Shown: positions 51,961-61,002, counted from the stretch's first letter. The stretch is 64,000 bases of DNA from DASUBV01 sp963822485 (GCA_963822485.1 CAWGHW010000037.1:992001-1056000), one strand, 5' to 3'. The notes: generated by a model from the letters alone, not told the origin. Translations and numbers: made by a program.

Positions 51961-52940
51961 GGCTCCCCGAGCTGCGCCTGCCGGCGCCGGCCGCGCGGCT
52001 GAGCGCGCGGCCGCTGCGCAGCCAGGTCCTCAGCCCGGCCGTGCCGTGGGACGTGCAGCGGCGCCGGCTGGACCGGGTCATGGGCAGCTCGCCGCTGCCC
52101 CGCGGGACCACCGTCGAGCCGGTCACGCTCAACGGGGTGACCGCCGAGGTGGTGACCGCCCGCGAGGCCCGCCCCGGCGTCACCGTCGTGCACTTCCACG
52201 GCGGCGGCTACTGCGTCGGCTCGGCGCGCATCGTGCGGTCGTGGGCCGCGCGGCTGAGCGGCCGCGCGCGGTGCCGCGTGGTGCTGCCCGAGTACCGGCT
52301 GGCGCCCGAGCACGCCCATCCCGCCGCGCTCGACGACGCCCGCGCGGTGCTGGCCGCGCTGCTGGACCCGGCCGCCGACAGCCAGGCCGCTGACAACCAG
52401 GCCGCAGGCAACCAGGCCGGGCCCGCCTCGGTCGTGGTGTCCGGCGACTCGGCGGGCGGCGGCCTGGCCCTGGCCCTGCTGCTGGCCCGCCGCCACGCCG
52501 GCCAGCCGCTCCCGGCCGGCGCCATGCTGCTGTCACCGTGGCTGGACCTGACCGTGGACCGCCGGGCGATACCCGAGCTGGTCCGCCGCGACACCGTGCT
52601 CAGCCCGGCCTGGCTGGAGGCCTGCGCCGCCGCCTACGCGGGTGCCGCGGACCGGGCCGATCCGGCGGTCTCGCCGCTGCTGGCCGGGGCCGACGGCCTG
52701 CCGCCGCTGCTGATCCAGAGCGGGTCCGACGACCTGCTCGCCCCGGACGCCGGGCGGCTGGCCGCCAGCGCCTCGGCCGCCGGGGTGGACGTCACCTACA
52801 CCCGGTGGCCGGGCCTGGGCCACGACTTCGTGCTCCAGCCCGGCCTGCTCGCCGCCGCCGACAGCGCCCTGGCCCAGGCCGCCTGGTTCGTGGCCGAGAT
52901 GACGGCGGCCGCCGCCACCGCGACGCCGGCGGAGCAGTAG
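51957..52940 (+). CDS. HSL-family alpha/beta hydrolase (esterase)
   Basis: A 327-residue hormone-sensitive-lipase-type esterase: oxyanion motif HFHGGGYCVGS, YRLAPEHAHPAALDDAR, nucleophile GDSAGGG (Ser near residue 163), acid in SGSDDLLAPDA and His in GLGHDFVLQPG. Three near-repeats of type DxQAA (about residues 140-152) form a small low-complexity insertion. ATG 51957 overlaps the monooxygenase stop (ATGA), so the two are co-translated and likely sequential: oxidation to an ester, then hydrolysis. Confidence 0.92.
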   Translation: MRLPELRLPAPAARLSARPLRSQVLSPAVPWDVQRRRLDRVMGSSPLPRGTTVEPVTLNGVTAEVVTAREARPGVTVVHFHGGGYCVGSARIVRSWAARLSGRARCRVVLPEYRLAPEHAHPAALDDARAVLAALLDPAADSQAADNQAAGNQAGPASVVVSGDSAGGGLALALLLARRHAGQPLPAGAMLLSPWLDLTVDRRAIPELVRRDTVLSPAWLEACAAAYAGAADRADPAVSPLLAGADGLPPLLIQSGSDDLLAPDAGRLAASASAAGVDVTYTRWPGLGHDFVLQPGLLAAADSALAQAAWFVAEMTAAAATATPAEQ

Positions 52941-52953
52941 CTGCCGGGTCCGG

Positions 52954-53898
52954 TTACGGCAGCCACGACAGCCACGCCCCGTGGCTGTCGGCCTGGGCTA
53001 TGGGCTTGCCGTCGCGGGCCACGACGTAGCTCATGCCGTCGCGGGCCGGCCCCTCGGTGCCCGGCACCACGCCCGGCGCCTCGCCGGACAGCCACACCGC
53101 GCCCAGGCCCCCGACCGTGGCCGCGAACCGCTCCCGCTGCTCCGGCGCGACCTGGTACAGCACCGAGGAGTGGAAGATGACCAGCGTCGCGTCCGCGGGT
53201 GCTGTCGCCGCCAGCGCCGCCAGGTCCGTGACCAGGTCGCCGCGGTGCACCGCGGGCGGGTCCCGCCGGGCCGTCGCGATCGCCCCCGCCAGCCGCTCCG
53301 CGCGGTCGCTCTCCCCCGGCCAGACCAGGCAGGACAGCCACCGGGCGTCCTCGTCGCGGGTGACGTCCAGCGGGTTCAGGTCCAGGCCGGCCCGCCAGGC
53401 GATGGCCGGGATCCGCGCCGGGAGCGGCACCGGCCCGCGCGGCTCGCAGCGCAGCGTGGGGGCGTCCGGGTCGCGGCCGGCGATCCGGTAGCCCGCGTAG
53501 TCGTAGGAGTAGCGGTCGAACAGCAGGGTCAGCCCGGCGCTGGCCCCCACCTCGATCAGGGCCAGCGGCTCGGGGAGCATGGCCAGGGCGGGCAGCAGGT
53601 TCGCGCAGCGGGCCGGCTCGTTGGTCTGAGTGCGCCGGGCCAGCATCACCCCGGCCAGCTCCGGGCCGGACCGGCCGATCAGCTCGCGCAGCCCGGCCAG
53701 GTCCGGCGGGCCGCCGAGCAGGTAGCGCGCGGCCGCGAACAGCAGCTGGGGCTGGCGCTTGTCCGCCGGCAGCGCGGCGACGAAGCTGAGGACGGCGGGA
53801 TCCCCGGCGACCGCCTCGCCCAGCGCCTCGTAGGCGGCCGACCGCCCGCGCGCCTCCAGCCGGGCGAACGACCGGTAGAGCTCAGCTATCTCCGTCAC
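52954..53898 (-). CDS. DUF2332 domain-containing protein
   Basis: The 314-residue protein shows the DUF2332 pattern: YEALGEAVAGDPAVLSFVAA, LLFAAARYLLGGP, TNEPARCANLLPALAMLPEP, LALIEVGASAGLTLLFDRYS, WLSCLVWPGESDRAERL and FHSSVLYQVAPEQRE. The EVGASAGL loop is reminiscent of methyltransferase glycine loops, but no activity is proven. GTG 53898 is taken as start; a TATCCT eight bases upstream and no ribosome site suggest a leaderless message. Its start lies only 20 bp from the divergent start at 53918. It is convergent with the esterase gene. Confidence 0.85.
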   Translation of the reverse strand: MTEIAELYRSFARLEARGRSAAYEALGEAVAGDPAVLSFVAALPADKRQPQLLFAAARYLLGGPPDLAGLRELIGRSGPELAGVMLARRTQTNEPARCANLLPALAMLPEPLALIEVGASAGLTLLFDRYSYDYAGYRIAGRDPDAPTLRCEPRGPVPLPARIPAIAWRAGLDLNPLDVTRDEDARWLSCLVWPGESDRAERLAGAIATARRDPPAVHRGDLVTDLAALAATAPADATLVIFHSSVLYQVAPEQRERFAATVGGLGAVWLSGEAPGVVPGTEGPARDGMSYVVARDGKPIAQADSHGAWLSWLP

Positions 53899-53917
53899 GA
53901 GGATCGAGGATACTTCC

Positions 53918-55668
53918 GTGAGACCAGGACGAGTTCTGCCCGCCGCCATCTGGTCGCTGGCCGCCGTCGCCGCGCTCGCGACGGCCCCCCGGGCCGCCCG
54001 CCCGGCCGAGGTCCACGCCAGGTCCACGCCCGGGTCCAGGCGCACGCCCTGGCCGCCCCCGCGATCACCGGCGCGAAGGTCGGCCTGCCCTACGCGGGCC
54101 CGGCCCGCACCGGCCGCCGCACCGACGGCGGCGACACCTGGTACAGCACCTGGGCCGCGGACGGGAACATCTACGTCACCAGCGACGACACCCACGGCTA
54201 CCACGGCGAGTGCGGGTCCCGGGCCAACCTGGCCGTGAACGAGCTGACCGGCGCCGACCCCAGCCAGCTGGCCAACCCGTACACCAACTGCATGTCCAGC
54301 TACGGCCACGGGGGCAGCCGGGGCCACTGCACCGCCGGGTCCCGGACCTGCTACAACGACGGGCGGACCTGGAAGAGCGAGGGCATCATCGCCGTCGGCG
54401 GCACCCTGTACCTGGCCGTGACCCGCCAGGTGGACAGCCCCCCGGGCGACTATCCCCGCGGCTATCAGCCGTCCGACGACACCAGCCTGGTCAAGTCCGC
54501 CAACAACGGCCGGACCTGGTCGAACGGCTTCGGCACCGCCGACAGCCCCGGTGGCGCGGCGCCGCCCGCACTCAGCGCGCGCGGGACCACGCCCGGCGCC
54601 CGGGCGATGTTCCCGGCCGGCTTCACCACCCCCCAGTTCATCAGCTACGGCCGGGGCGACAACGCCGCGAGCACCGCCGACGGCGGCAGCCGCTACGTGT
54701 ACGCCGTGTCCAACGATGGGTACGCCTACGACGGCAGCGACATGATCCTGGGCCGGGTGCCGCGAAACCAGATCTCAAACTTGAGGTCCGCGAACTGGCA
54801 GTTCTACGCCGGGCCGGCGGGCGGCAGCGGTGCCAGCTCCGCCGACTGGGTCGGCTACGCGCAGCTGGACCGAGCCACCCGGCTCATCACCGCGCCGCAC
54901 CGGCTCAGCGAGGCCAGCGTCCAGTACCTCCCGGCCCTGGGCCAGTACGTGCTGACCAGCTTCTACTACCCGTTCAATGCCCAGTGGCCGGGCCAGGAGC
55001 AGAACGCCAGCACAACCTGGAGCTTCTACTCCGCGCCGCACCCCTGGGGCCCGTGGCAGCGGTTCTTCTCCGCCCCCACCGAGCTGTGCTACGTCACCTG
55101 CCAGGCCGAGGGCGACGACGCGCTCGGCCTGTACGACCCGGCGCTGGTGTCCAAGTTCAGCACCGAGGACGGCCTCGGCGCCGTGCTGTTCAGCAGCGGC
55201 GACTGGAGCGACCGGTACCGGCCCGGTGACGACCTCTATCAGCTGCACGCATTCCCCTTCACGCTGGCCACCGCGACCCGCCAGGTCATCGACGACAGCG
55301 TGGCCGGGACCTACTCGGGGACCTGGACCATCGATGCCAACGCGCCCGGATTCAGCGACGAGACCGACCACGTCAGCGACGCCTGCGCCGGCCGCCCGGC
55401 CGCGGTGTCCTACCGGTTCACCGGCACGTCCGTCGCCTGGGTCGGCAGCACCAAGGACAACCACGGCATCGCCCGCGTCACCGTCGACGGCGGGCCGCCG
55501 GCGTCCGTGAGCACCTACTCGCGCACCTGGCGCAAGGAGCAGGTCCTGTACACCGCGCGCGGCCTGGCCGCCGGCCCGCACACGATCACGATCCGGGTCA
55601 CCTGCGCCCGCAGTCCCCGGTCCACGGGCACCTACCAGGACGTGGACGCCTTCATCGTCGGGTCGTGA
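53918..55668 (+). pseudogene. Secreted DUF4185-like protein with C-terminal binding module; one frame break
   Basis: GTG 53918 starts a signal peptide (VLPAAIWSLAAVAALATAPR). The mature protein continues in another frame from about 54030 (HALAAPAITGAKVGLPYAGP). Its body (GDTWYSTWAADGNIYVTSDD, YNDGRTWKSEGIIAVGGTLY, NGRTWSNGFGTADS, YVYAVSNDGYAYDGSDMILG, VQYLPALGQYVLTSFYYPF) has the Asp-box/propeller pattern of DUF4185-type proteins of carbohydrate context. The last 120 residues resemble a galactose-binding-like module (VTVDGG, GPHTITIRVT). The join lies in a slippage-prone run of GTCCACGCC-like repeats. The gene is probably intact in vivo; a glycan target is inferred. Confidence 0.72.
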
Positions 55669-55686
55669 GCCGGCGGCCGGCGCGAG

Positions 55687-56424
55687 CTACGGGCGGGCGG
55701 CGATGGCGTCGTCCCAGAACTTCTGGACCGGCGGGTAGATCAGCTCGTGGTCGCGGGCCAGCGACGCCTTCACGAACCGGGTCCGCTCGTCGGCGAGCAC
55801 CTCGATCTGCCCCGCCGCCACCGCGTCGAGAGCCTGGCCGACCACCGACTCCGGGCTGTCCTTGGGCCCGCTCGCCAGCGCGGCCATCTCGGTGTCGATG
55901 AAGCTGGCGTGCACCGCGACGACCAGCGTGCCCTGATGATGCAGCTCCACGCGGACGCCGTTGGTCATCGACCAGGCCGCCGCCTTCGAGGCCCCGTAGG
56001 AGCCGTCCAGGGGGTTGGTGTAGAAGCTGGTCACCGACAGCATGTTGACGATGGCCCCGCCGCCGCTGGCGGCCAGCACCGGGGCGAAGGCCCGGCACAT
56101 GCTCAGCGTGCCGAAGTAGTTGGTCTCCATCTCCTGCCGGGCCGCGTCCAGGCTCGGCGCCTCGGTGAACGTGCTGTACTTCAGCACTCCCGCGTTGTTC
56201 ACCAGCAGGCTGACGTCCCCGCACTCCCCCGCGACCTGCGCGACCCGGCCGGCGTCCGTGATGTCCAGCGCCACCGGCGTCACTCCGGGCTCGGTGACCC
56301 TGGCCGCATCGCGCGCGGCCCCGTAGACCCTGGCCGCGCCCCGGCGCACCAGCTCGCGGGCGTAGACCTGGCCCAGCCCCCGGTTGGCCCCGGTGACCAG
56401 CGCCACCGATCCCTCGATCCGCAT
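55687..56424 (-). CDS. SDR family oxidoreductase
   Basis: A 245-residue classical SDR: VTGANRGLGQVYARELVRRG cofactor loop, LLVNNAGVLKYS, MLSVTSFY with the catalytic Ser, YGASKAAAW with Tyr and Lys, then VAVHASFIDTEMAA. GGGGAGAG precedes ATG 56424, so the long frame beyond it is a false extension through the next gene. It lies 32 bp downstream of an aldehyde dehydrogenase on the same strand; the two may oxidise an alcohol stepwise to an acid. The divergent AraC regulator could control both. Confidence 0.9.
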   Translation of the reverse strand: MRIEGSVALVTGANRGLGQVYARELVRRGAARVYGAARDAARVTEPGVTPVALDITDAGRVAQVAGECGDVSLLVNNAGVLKYSTFTEAPSLDAARQEMETNYFGTLSMCRAFAPVLAASGGGAIVNMLSVTSFYTNPLDGSYGASKAAAWSMTNGVRVELHHQGTLVVAVHASFIDTEMAALASGPKDSPESVVGQALDAVAAGQIEVLADERTRFVKASLARDHELIYPPVQKFWDDAIAARP

Positions 56425-56456
56425 GGCTCTCCCCTCCCCGGCGAGAGTCCATCGTC

Positions 56457-57920
56457 TCAGAACGGGAAGCCGTGGGCCTGGGGGCGGGCGGTGACCCACT
56501 GCCACTGGGTGAACTCGTCCCAGCTGCTCTGCGAGCCGAACCGGCTGCCATTGCCCGAGGCGCCGGTGCCGCCGAACGGCGCGTACGCGTCGTTGTTCAG
56601 CGTCTGGTCGTTGACGTGCACGATCCCGGTGTTCAGCCGGTCGGCGATCTCCAGGCCGCGTTCCACCGACCCCGTCTGCACCGCCGCGACCAGCCCGTAC
56701 TCGGTGTCGTTGGCGACCCGGACCGCCTCGTCGACGTCCTTGACCACGATCACCGGCGCGACCGGGCCGAAGATCTCCTCGCGGAACGCGGGCATGCTGG
56801 GCGTGACCCCGCCCAGCACGGTGGGCTGGTAGTACAGCCGCTCGTGGGTGCCGCCGGTGCGCAGCTGCGCCCCGGCCGCGACGGTCTCGGTGACGATGCG
56901 GTCCACGTTGGCCAGCTGCCGCTCGTTGATCAGCGGGCCGAGCGCCACCTGCTCGGTGTACGGGTCGCCGACGGGCAGCTTCTGCGCCCGGTCGGTGAGC
57001 CGCTCGAGGTACTGGTCGGCGACGGCTTCCAGCACGATGTGCCGGCCGGCGGTCATGCAGACCTGGCCCTGGTGCAGGAAGGCGCCCCACGCCCCGGCCG
57101 AGCTGGCCACGTCGATGTCGGCGTCGTCCAGCACGATGAGCGCGTTGTTGCCGCCCAGCTCCAGGCTGACCCGCTTCAGCGTCCGCCCGGCGGCCTCGCC
57201 CACCATCCGGCCGACCGCGGTCGAGCCGGTGAAGGAGATCATCGCCACGTCCGGGTGGGCGGCCAGCGCGCCGCCGGGCTCGGCGTCGCCGGGCAGCATG
57301 TGCAGCACGCCTTCGGGCAGCCCGGCCAGCTCGAACAGCCGGGCCAGCAGCACGCCGCCGGAGACCGCGGTCTGCACGTCGGGCTTCAGGATGACGGCGT
57401 TGCCGAGGGCCAGCGCGGGCGCGACCGCCCGGGCCGACAGGATCAGCGGGAAGTTCCACGGGCTGATCACGCCGACCACGCCCAGCGGCACCCGCTTGGC
57501 GATGCTCTGCCGGCCGGCCTCGCTGGTCGGCAGCAGCTGGCCCCAGGGCTGGGTGGGCAGCGCCGCCGCCTCCCACAGCTCCCCCAGCACCAGCTCGACC
57601 TCGAACGCCGCCTTGCCGGGGATGGCCCCGCCCTCGCGGACCAGCCAGCCCTCGACCTCGGCCCGGTTGTCCTCCAGCAGCCGCGCGGCCCGGCGGATCA
57701 GCGCGGCGCGCTGCGGGCCGGGCTGGGCGGCCCACTCCGGCTGGGCCTGCTTCGCGGCGGCCGCGGCCGCGCCGATGTCATCGGCGTTGGCCAGGCCGAC
57801 CGTGGCGAGCACCGCGCCGGTGGCCGGCTCGACGGACTCGAGCACGCCCCCGCGAGGGCTCGTCCAGCCGCCGCTGTAGACCTTGCCCGTCCAGTCGACG
57901 TCGCTAAGCAGTTCCGGCAT
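56457..57920 (-). CDS. Aldehyde dehydrogenase (benzaldehyde dehydrogenase-like)
   Basis: A 487-residue NAD(P)-dependent aldehyde dehydrogenase: ISPWNFPLILSARAVAPALA in the cofactor site, FTGSTAVGRMVGEAAG, SLELGGNNALIVLDDADID with catalytic Glu, catalytic Cys in HQGQVCMTAGRH, EEIFGPVAPV and the C-terminal ALD motif APFGGTGASGNGSRFG. The N-terminal segment and MTAGRH recall aromatic aldehyde (benzaldehyde/vanillin) dehydrogenases, but substrate assignment is inference. GGAGGGA precedes ATG 57920. Probably the first gene of an operon with the SDR at 55687. Confidence 0.93.
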   Translation of the reverse strand: MPELLSDVDWTGKVYSGGWTSPRGGVLESVEPATGAVLATVGLANADDIGAAAAAAKQAQPEWAAQPGPQRAALIRRAARLLEDNRAEVEGWLVREGGAIPGKAAFEVELVLGELWEAAALPTQPWGQLLPTSEAGRQSIAKRVPLGVVGVISPWNFPLILSARAVAPALALGNAVILKPDVQTAVSGGVLLARLFELAGLPEGVLHMLPGDAEPGGALAAHPDVAMISFTGSTAVGRMVGEAAGRTLKRVSLELGGNNALIVLDDADIDVASSAGAWGAFLHQGQVCMTAGRHIVLEAVADQYLERLTDRAQKLPVGDPYTEQVALGPLINERQLANVDRIVTETVAAGAQLRTGGTHERLYYQPTVLGGVTPSMPAFREEIFGPVAPVIVVKDVDEAVRVANDTEYGLVAAVQTGSVERGLEIADRLNTGIVHVNDQTLNNDAYAPFGGTGASGNGSRFGSQSSWDEFTQWQWVTARPQAHGFPF

Positions 57921-58034
57921 GGCGGTTCCCTCCGTGGTCGGCTGCGCGCCCCGCGATGCGACTCACACTTGTCGAATCTGTGGCGCGAGTGTTGACTGTT
58001 TGCGTCAGCGCACTTGCCTGATCGAGACACGGCC

Positions 58035-58988
58035 ATGTCTGAACCACTGCGACCGCCGGCCACCGCGACGCTCGACGCCGCGGAGCCGTGGCGGGAGAAC
58101 CTGGGCACCAGATTCCAGGACCTTGTGCCCGAGGCCCTGGATCAGCGGCCCGCGCCCCGTGGCTGCGTCGCGGGCGTGCGGCTCGGCGCGGTCGGGGTGT
58201 TCACCGTCTCCGGCACGCCCCAGGTCGTGCGGCGCAGCACCAGCGCGGTGCGCAAGTCCCCCGGCGACCTGATCAAGGTATGCGTGCAGCTGGCCGGCCG
58301 GGCCACGGTGCACCAGGGCGGCCACGAGGTCGTGCTCCAGCCCGGCCAGCTGGCCGTCTACGACACCGGGCAGCCCTACGCGATCCGCCTGGAGGGCCGC
58401 TGGACCTGCGCCGTCATGGCGCTGCCGCGCGCCGCGATCGACCTGCGCGACCGGGACCTTGAGCACTGGCTGTACCGGGCCTACCCGGCGGCCACCGGCC
58501 CCGGCGGCGTGCTGTCCCACTTCGTGGTCGCCGCCGTGGCCCAGGACCGGCCGCCGGGCCCGGCGGCCGCGGTCAAGCTCGGCGAGGCCGGCTCGACGCT
58601 GCTGGCGGGCACGCTGCTGGACGACGGCAGCCTGGCCGGCACCGACGCCGCCGATGGCCTGCGCGCGCACGTTGTCGCCTATGTCCGGGCCTATCTGGGC
58701 GATCCGCGGCTGTCGCGGTCCAGCATCGCCGCGGCGCATCACATGTCGCCGCGCACGCTCGACCGGCTGTTCACCGGCGAGCCGTGGTCGGTCAGCGGCC
58801 TGATCCGGCATGAGCGGCTGGAGGCCGTCCGCCGCGACCTGGCCGACCCGCTGCTGAGCGGCCGCAGCGTGGCCGCGCTGGCCGCGCGCTGGTGCTTCTT
58901 CGACGCGGCGCACTTCAGCCGGGTATTCCGCCAGCACTACGGCTACCCGCCGTCGCAGGTCCGGCCGACGGGCCTGCCGTACACCTAG
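58035..58988 (+). CDS. AraC-family regulator (AraC_binding_2 type)
   Basis: Residues 25-190 form the N-terminal AraC_binding_2 sensor (KVCVQLAGRATVHQGGHEVV, LAVYDTGQPYAI, WLYRAYPAATG), as in regulators of aromatic and nitrile degradation. Residues 215-310 hold two helix-turn-helix motifs (SSIAAAHHMSPRTLDRLFTG, VAALAARWCFFDAAHFSRVF, RQHYGYPPSQVR). It is divergent from the aldehyde dehydrogenase-SDR operon, its likely activation target. ATG 58035 is preferred to TTG 58014, though no strong ribosome site is seen for either. Confidence 0.92.
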   Translation: MSEPLRPPATATLDAAEPWRENLGTRFQDLVPEALDQRPAPRGCVAGVRLGAVGVFTVSGTPQVVRRSTSAVRKSPGDLIKVCVQLAGRATVHQGGHEVVLQPGQLAVYDTGQPYAIRLEGRWTCAVMALPRAAIDLRDRDLEHWLYRAYPAATGPGGVLSHFVVAAVAQDRPPGPAAAVKLGEAGSTLLAGTLLDDGSLAGTDAADGLRAHVVAYVRAYLGDPRLSRSSIAAAHHMSPRTLDRLFTGEPWSVSGLIRHERLEAVRRDLADPLLSGRSVAALAARWCFFDAAHFSRVFRQHYGYPPSQVRPTGLPYT

Positions 58989-59015
58989 TGCCGGAGCAGG
59001 CCCGCCGACTTGCGG

Positions 59016-59789
59016 CTAAAGCCGCGGCGGCTTGACCCGGTGCTCGCCCGCGCCCGCCCGGGGCGAGTTTCCGGCCGCGCTGGTGATCAGGGTCCCGGTG
59101 ATGCCGCCGTCGTAGAACGACGTGCTGGTGCTCGAGGTGTAGTCGGCGCAATACACCATTGGCTTGTCACCGGCCGAGATGGTCATCGCGGCGGTCAGCG
59201 GGATTGTCTGGTAGCTGCTGCTCGCGACGGGGCCCACCGTGGCGAAAGGGCCCTGCAATCCGTTGTCGTACAGGATGCAGGTCACGGTGTCGCCCTGGCC
59301 GACGATGAGTTGCACGCTGGCGCTGACGTAGTAAGTGCCGCTGGCCGGCGCCGCGGCAGCCGACATCACCGGCGTGAGGACCGCGGCCTGGTCCAGCGGG
59401 ACCGACGTAGTGGAGGAGCCGGACGTCCCCATCGAGATTCCCGCCGGTCCCTGGGGGCCGGTGGCGCCCGGCGGGCAGGCCGGCCCCTTCGGGCCGGTGG
59501 CGCCCTTCGGGCCGACCTGGTTCCAGGTCAGGCTCGAGTACCCGCTCGGGCACTTGGCCGAGGACGGGACATGCTTCAGCGTCGATGGCGACGCGCTCGT
59601 CTGGTAGCAGGCCTTGATCGCGGCGTTGCTAGCCTGGCCGGCCTGCGCGGCGATCTGGCTGGCCTGCGCATATCCGCCGGTGCTCAGCACCGCCATCGCG
59701 GCGCATGAGGCGAGGGCGACGGCGCCCGCGCCGAACCAGCGGGATCGCGCGGCCCCGCTTTCACGCCAGCCAGTGAGATTCCTGGACAT
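59016..59789 (-). CDS. Secreted protein with short collagen-like segment
   Basis: The 257-residue protein has a signal peptide (GAGAVALASCAAMAVLSTGG), a helical segment with one Cys pair (residues 45-80), then about eight Gly-x-y triplets (GPKGATGPKGPACPPGATGP, interrupted once by Cys), then a beta-rich C-terminal region (about 130-245, ASGTYYVSASVQLIVGQGDT, CILYDNG) that may trimerise, as in collagen-like/C1q-type bacterial proteins. AGGAG lies seven bases before ATG 59789. It is likely surface-exposed or secreted; function is unknown. It stands alone, convergent with the AraC regulator. Confidence 0.82.
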   Translation of the reverse strand: MSRNLTGWRESGAARSRWFGAGAVALASCAAMAVLSTGGYAQASQIAAQAGQASNAAIKACYQTSASPSTLKHVPSSAKCPSGYSSLTWNQVGPKGATGPKGPACPPGATGPQGPAGISMGTSGSSTTSVPLDQAAVLTPVMSAAAAPASGTYYVSASVQLIVGQGDTVTCILYDNGLQGPFATVGPVASSSYQTIPLTAAMTISAGDKPMVYCADYTSSTSTSFYDGGITGTLITSAAGNSPRAGAGEHRVKPPRL

Positions 59790-59845
59790 CAACTTCTCCT
59801 TCGATCGCTGCGCAATCCGGCGGACTGTTGGTGGTGAACCGGATC

Positions 59846-59873
59846 AGACGGAACTGCCATTTATGGTCCGTCT
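59846..59873. promoter_or_regulatory. Inverted repeat upstream of collagen-like gene
   Basis: AGACGGA (59846-59852) and TCCGTCT (59867-59873) are 7-bp inverted arms around 14 bp. They lie 57 bp upstream of ATG 59789 on the minus strand, so an operator for that gene is possible; a hairpin is the alternative. Confidence 0.35.
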
Positions 59874-59946
59874 TGTAATCCGCAGGCCCCAGTGACGCAG
59901 CCCCGACATCGCCCCGACATCGCCCAGACGAGCGGGCGGCCAGCGA

Positions 59947-60510
59947 TCAGGGGCGCAGGCCGGCCAGCGTGACGGCGACCAGGCGGCCCACCGCGGCCCG
60001 CGACGGCAGCCCGCCGGCCGCGCTCAGCGCGTGCAGGCAGTAGCCCGCCAGCTCGGCCGGCGGCACGTCGGCCCGGACCTGGCCCGCCCTGGCCCCGTCG
60101 GCCAGCAGCTCGCAGATGAGGCCGGCCAGGCGCTGGTGGGCCCCGGCGACGTGCTCGCCCCGGTGCAGCAGCGCGGTCAGCTCGGTGCCGTGCGGCCGGT
60201 CGTGGGTCATCAGCGCGTAGGCCTCCAGCACGGCCTCGAGCCGCTGGCCCGGACTGGCCTGGTCCCGGATCCGGGCCAGGTGCTCGAGATGGCCGCTGAC
60301 CTGGCGCTCGTGCCAGGCGACCAGGATCGTCTCGACGTCGGGGAAGTACTTGTACAGCGTGGCCCGGCCGATCCCGGCCCCGGTCGCGATCGCGGACATC
60401 GTCACCGACGTCAGCCCGCGCTCGGCCACCAGCCGCGCGGTCGCGTCCAGGGTCGCCTCGCGCACCGCCTGGCGGTGCTCCTCGACCGTGTCCGTCCACA
60501 GCTTCGGCAC
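59947..60510 (-). CDS. TetR-family transcriptional regulator
   Basis: A 187-residue TetR protein: helix-turn-helix ATARLVAERGLTSVTMSAIA, TGAGIGRATLYKYFPDVETI (residues 22-60), followed by a helical ligand domain. The start GTG 60510 is chosen over a longer frame because a -10-like TACGAT ends six bases upstream and a perfect palindrome lies at 60550. It is divergent from a DUF2218 gene, a standard TetR-DUF2218 arrangement. Autorepression through the palindrome is likely; the ligand is unknown. Confidence 0.9.
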   Translation of the reverse strand: MPKLWTDTVEEHRQAVREATLDATARLVAERGLTSVTMSAIATGAGIGRATLYKYFPDVETILVAWHERQVSGHLEHLARIRDQASPGQRLEAVLEAYALMTHDRPHGTELTALLHRGEHVAGAHQRLAGLICELLADGARAGQVRADVPPAELAGYCLHALSAAGGLPSRAAVGRLVAVTLAGLRP

Positions 60511-60549
60511 GGGCCCATCGTATACGAGCTGAAAAGATCTCGACACTAC

Positions 60550-60563
60550 GTCTTGATCAAGAC
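60550..60563. promoter_or_regulatory. TetR-type operator, 14-bp palindrome
   Basis: GTCTTGATCAAGAC is a perfect dyad between the divergent TetR and DUF2218 starts (60510 and 60590). It would cover promoter elements for both genes, fitting mutual repression by the TetR protein. Confidence 0.75.
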
Positions 60564-60589
60564 ACTCTGTATCGATAAACTCTCGTGTC

Positions 60590-60940
60590 ATGCTGACCTC
60601 CCTAGCTCGTGTCCCGACCCCCGACCCCGGCCGGTATCTCGTCCGGTTCTGTAAGCACGCCAGCCAGATGGGCGGCCCGGCGCGGCACCGCCCGCGGGTG
60701 CACGCCGGGGGCGGCGCGCCGCCCGAGATGCGCGGCGTCGAGTGGAATGACACCGATGGGTCGCTCACCCTGGACTGGGGCCGGTGCACCCTGCACGCCG
60801 CCCCCGGCGTGCTGGAACTGCGGGCCGAGGCGGGCGACGAGGAGAGCCTGGCCCGGGTCCAGGAGCTCATCGGCCGGCGGCTGGAGAAGCTCGGCCACCG
60901 CGAGGGGCTGACCGTGACCTGGCACCCCCAGCCCAGATAG
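60590..60940 (+). CDS. DUF2218 domain-containing protein
   Basis: This 116-residue protein matches the DUF2218 pattern: TPDPGRYLVRFCKHASQMG, TLDWGRCTLHAAPGVLELRA, EAGDEESLARVQELIGRRLE, KLGHREGLTVTWHP. Family members are small siderophore/metal-associated proteins of uncertain role. It is divergent from a TetR gene sharing a palindrome. Its stop precedes the copper-responsive promoter by only five bases, so the copper operon likely starts separately. No ribosome site is obvious before ATG 60590. Confidence 0.85.
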   Translation: MLTSLARVPTPDPGRYLVRFCKHASQMGGPARHRPRVHAGGGAPPEMRGVEWNDTDGSLTLDWGRCTLHAAPGVLELRAEAGDEESLARVQELIGRRLEKLGHREGLTVTWHPQPR

Positions 60941-60945
60941 CCCCC

Positions 60946-61002
60946 TTGCCAGTCGATACCCTCATGGGGTATCCATGGGCCGGAGATACCCCCCAGGGGT
61001 AC
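60946..61002 (+). promoter_or_regulatory. Copper-responsive promoter with two CsoR-type boxes
   Basis: Box 1, GATACCCTCATGGGGTATC (60955-60973), and box 2, GATACCCCCCAGGGGTAC (60985-61002), match the CsoR Cu(I)-repressor operator pattern TACCCC-GGGGTA. TTGCCA (60946-60951) and TATCCA (60970-60975) form a promoter with an 18-bp spacer, with box 1 inside it. The downstream genes are a copper chaperone and a copper ATPase. No csoR gene is present in the window. Confidence 0.8.

Noticed and set aside
52981..53917. Upstream extension of the DUF4185-like gene frame
   Set aside because: It runs antisense through DUF2332; the signal peptide near 53918 in another frame is a better N-terminus.
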